Shown here one piece after another: positions 6,855 to 8,446 of a stretch of DNA of 8,446 nucleotides (the stretch's first letter is position 1; the number at the start of each line of letters is the position of its first letter). Position numbers and translations under genes: made by a program. Under the pieces are notes generated by a model. That model did not search any database. It was not told where the DNA came from and saw only the letters and a program-made list of their open reading frames with translations. This stretch comes from JAPLDB01 sp964356415 (GTDB taxonomy: Bacteria; Bacteroidota; Bacteroidia; AKYH767-A; 2013-40CM-41-45). The stretch spans positions 1 through 8,446 of the forward strand of contig CAYHHK010000156.1 in NCBI GenBank assembly GCA_964356415.1, read 5' to 3'.

Positions 6855-6881
6855 GAAGATAAGACATACAATATACTTGTC

Positions 6882-6916
6882 AATCCCGCTCGTACCCCAG
6901 GTGCAGCGGGATTTTT
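6882..6916 (+). terminator. Strong rho-independent-type hairpin (terminator or attenuator)
   Basis: AATCCCGCT (6882-6890) pairs perfectly with AGCGGGATT (6905-6913). After a one-base bulge an inner stem of 5 bp (GTACC with GGTGC, including one G-U) closes on a 3-nt loop. TTT plus ATTT follow at once, giving a U-tract on the plus strand only. No plus-strand gene lies upstream in the window, and the next gene starts 43 bp downstream. So it either ends a short non-coding transcript or acts as an attenuator in the leader of the surface operon. Confidence 0.7.
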
Positions 6917-6958
6917 ATTTGCAATAGAATCCACAAACCACTTTAACTCAAATCAAAA

Positions 6959-7402
6959 ATGAAACAATCACTTACGTTTCTGTTCCTGATTTTTGCAACG
7001 TTAATATTCACCCTGCAATCAAAGGCACAGCAAAACACCTACCCAATCCTTTCAACTTTCGCGGAAACAAGCTGCATCACAAATTGCGTCGATGTTGATT
7101 CTGTGCCTTATTTGAGCGATTCATTAGCAATTCAAGTCGTTTTAACGCTACAGCTCTTTGAATTTACGGGTATTGAATCCATCAGGGTAAAACTGGGAAC
7201 AACTGAAGGCGGCTCAGACCTGCTTGATAAAACCTTTGCCTTTGATGTTACCGCAAATCTTGGAAATTATTCCTATAGCCGAACGGATTACACCGTAAGT
7301 CTTGGCCTTGGCAGCTACAATGGTCTAACATCTTACTTCAGTGAAGTAAAACTGGAACGCGCTGATCATACGCTCACCGATGCCATTGTTTTTAATCGTT
7401 AG
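6959..7402 (+). CDS. Small secreted protein of unknown function
   Basis: This is a 147-residue protein that I do not recognise. The N-terminus is a clear Sec signal peptide (about residues 1-23, hydrophobic LTFLFLIFATLIFTL, then QSKAQQ with likely cleavage after SKA). The mature part is about 120 residues and looks beta-rich, with alternating hydrophobic strands such as LAIQVVLTLQLFEF (56-69) and IRVKLG (75-80). Two close cysteines, Cys39 and Cys43 (SCITNC), could form a disulfide. There is no T9SS sorting tail, lipobox or catalytic motif that I can see. The gene ends in TAG and the next gene starts 25 bp later on the same strand, so the two are probably co-transcribed. A role as partner or accessory of the large surface protein is inference from position only. 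Nothing resembling a Shine-Dalgarno precedes the ATG. Confidence 0.85.
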   Translation: MKQSLTFLFLIFATLIFTLQSKAQQNTYPILSTFAETSCITNCVDVDSVPYLSDSLAIQVVLTLQLFEFTGIESIRVKLGTTEGGSDLLDKTFAFDVTANLGNYSYSRTDYTVSLGLGSYNGLTSYFSEVKLERADHTLTDAIVFNR

Positions 7403-7427
7403 TTAATAACCAGCAAAATTTATTTCA

Positions 7428-8446
7428 ATGAAAACTTACAAACACACCATAGTTACCCTTGCTCTTTTTCTGCTTTCTTCAGCTCTTTCATATGCGACTT
7501 CCTATACATGGAAAGGATTTACAAACTCCAATTGGTACACATCTACCAATTGGTCACCGAACGGAATTCCAGGGCCAGGGGACAACTTGACATTTTCAAC
7601 CGACACCGGAGCATATAATCTACTAATGGACTCCAGTAAAACGATCACTAATTTTACAATCAGTGGTGATTCAATGGATGTTGGTACCTATACCTTAACG
7701 GTTACCGGCACTTCAACCTTCTCAGGGGGGACAATAAACAGCAGTTCGGGAGGGCTTGTGAAAATTTCAAGTACTGCAACTACAACCTTTTCAGGAGCTA
7801 AATTTAATGTAAATCTGAATAATTCCTCTAACACGCTATTATTTAATGGTTCTACTTTTAATAATTCTCTTACTGCGGTGAAAAAAGGGAGTTCCAATGA
7901 CAACGGAATCGGCAATAATGTTTTCAATGGTGCGGTAACGCTGACAGATAGCGGAACCGGAAGTCTTGTCCTCTCAAATACGACCTCAGCCCCCGATACA
8001 TTTAATTCGACGCTAACTGTAAGTGCAAGAAGCACCGGTGCTGTGTACCTGGCGCATCAGGGAACTGGTAATGTCTTCAATGGTGATGTTACGTTCAGCA
8101 CAGGCAATATTTTTTCCAATACCTATGGCACTGCCGCATACAATGGAAACATCACGCTAAACTCAGCTTCAACGAACATATCATTCGGAAACAGCACAGG
8201 GACTTGGACACTTGCCTCAGGAAAAAATATCTCCATTGGCACTTTCAGTGCAGGAACATTAACGATCAGAAACCTGACTCAAAGCGACAATTCAGTCAAT
8301 ATGCGACTTGCATTGACAGGAACCGGGAAATTGGTTCTGGGTAACAATTCAATCAGTGCGAAATTATATGCAAGTTCAAACCAGCTGACCTTCTACGGAT
8401 CAAGGTTTTTAAGTGCTGATACACTCATTTACACGGGTGGAAATAA
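7428..8446 (+). CDS. Large secreted beta-strand-repeat (adhesin-like) protein, 5' part only
   Basis: From the ATG at 7428 the frame stays open for 339 codons to the window edge, so the C-terminus is missing. A signal peptide (about residues 1-23, LALFLLSSALSYA) precedes a module with YTWKGFTNSNW, STNWSPNGIPGPGDNLTF (26-56). Such W/NW/P-x-x-D-N motifs commonly begin beta-helical surface proteins of Bacteroidota and autotransporter-like proteins. The rest is rich in Ser, Thr, Gly and Asn with almost no Cys. It shows imperfect units beginning FNG/FNS/YNG near residues 139, 166, 192, 217 and 238, about 21-27 residues apart, with VTL/LTV/VTF strands after each. This suggests a beta-solenoid or stacked beta-strand repeat. 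A T9SS tail would be expected at the unseen end, but that is inference. It lies 25 bp after the small secreted protein gene. Confidence 0.88.
   Translation, partial: MKTYKHTIVTLALFLLSSALSYATSYTWKGFTNSNWYTSTNWSPNGIPGPGDNLTFSTDTGAYNLLMDSSKTITNFTISGDSMDVGTYTLTVTGTSTFSGGTINSSSGGLVKISSTATTTFSGAKFNVNLNNSSNTLLFNGSTFNNSLTAVKKGSSNDNGIGNNVFNGAVTLTDSGTGSLVLSNTTSAPDTFNSTLTVSARSTGAVYLAHQGTGNVFNGDVTFSTGNIFSNTYGTAAYNGNITLNSASTNISFGNSTGTWTLASGKNISIGTFSAGTLTIRNLTQSDNSVNMRLALTGTGKLVLGNNSISAKLYASSNQLTFYGSRFLSADTLIYTGGN

Larger units (their letters stand above)
6543..6958. other. Divergent intergenic region, 416 bp, rich in regulatory-looking structure
   Basis: This region separates the minus-strand ybbR-coaE pair from the plus-strand surface operon. 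I see no convincing protein-coding gene in it. The first 120 bp are AT-rich with no clear signal. Then come an 18-bp palindrome, a 5-bp dyad with a 4-bp spacer, a candidate plus-strand promoter, seven heptamer copies and a strong hairpin with a U-tract; each is listed separately. The last 42 bp before the ATG at 6959 hold no Shine-Dalgarno. No good minus-strand promoter for the YbbR-like gene was found; TAACTATG (6600-6593) is one mismatch from the -7 consensus but lacks a -33 partner. Confidence 0.8.

Noticed and set aside
7688..8035. Minus-strand open frame of 115 codons
   Set aside because: It lies entirely antisense to the large secreted repeat protein, which has a signal peptide and coherent repeats. 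The antisense product is a low-complexity Leu/Val/Pro/Glu string, as expected from the complement of Ser/Thr/Asn-rich codons.

Overview
The window looks like a chromosomal segment from a member of the phylum Bacteroidota. The evidence is a type IX secretion system (T9SS) type A sorting tail on a secreted propeller protein, an OmpA-family protein with TPR and PD40 repeats (the PorE-like architecture), a YbbR-coaE gene pair, start codons without Shine-Dalgarno sequences, a promoter candidate close to the Bacteroidota TTG/TAnnTTTG type, and moderately AT-rich DNA. I cannot place it below phylum from sequence alone.

Layout. Bases 1-151 are intergenic and dominated by a 7-bp tandem repeat that runs off the left edge. 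Four minus-strand genes follow. In transcription order (right to left) these are: a YbbR-like membrane-anchored protein (6542-5550, GTG start); coaE, dephospho-CoA kinase, overlapping it by 4 nt (5553-4948); an 862-residue T9SS-secreted Asp-box/sortilin-like propeller (4739-2151); and a 636-residue TPR/PD40/OmpA cell-envelope protein (2062-152). A weak terminator after coaE separates the housekeeping pair from the envelope/secretion pair. A 416-bp intergenic region (6543-6958) separates these from two plus-strand genes: a 147-residue secreted protein of unknown function (6959-7402), then the first 339 codons of a large secreted beta-strand-repeat protein that runs off the right edge (7428-8446).

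How the parts fit together. YbbR plus CoaE is a conserved housekeeping pair. The propeller is a predicted T9SS cargo. The OmpA-type protein has the domain set of PorE, which links the T9SS to peptidoglycan, although it may be one of the many paralogues of this architecture. The plus-strand pair looks like a surface or adhesin-like operon.

The least explained part is the 416-bp intergenic region. It holds an 18-bp palindrome, a second small dyad, a plausible plus-strand promoter, seven perfect copies of a heptamer (GTTCACA) and a strong rho-independent-type hairpin with a U-tract, all upstream of the surface operon. This suggests either a small RNA or a repeat-containing attenuated leader. I see no RNA gene of a known class, CRISPR array, transposase or integrase. 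I did not find a clear undescribed multi-gene system; the best lead is the heptamer-hairpin leader.
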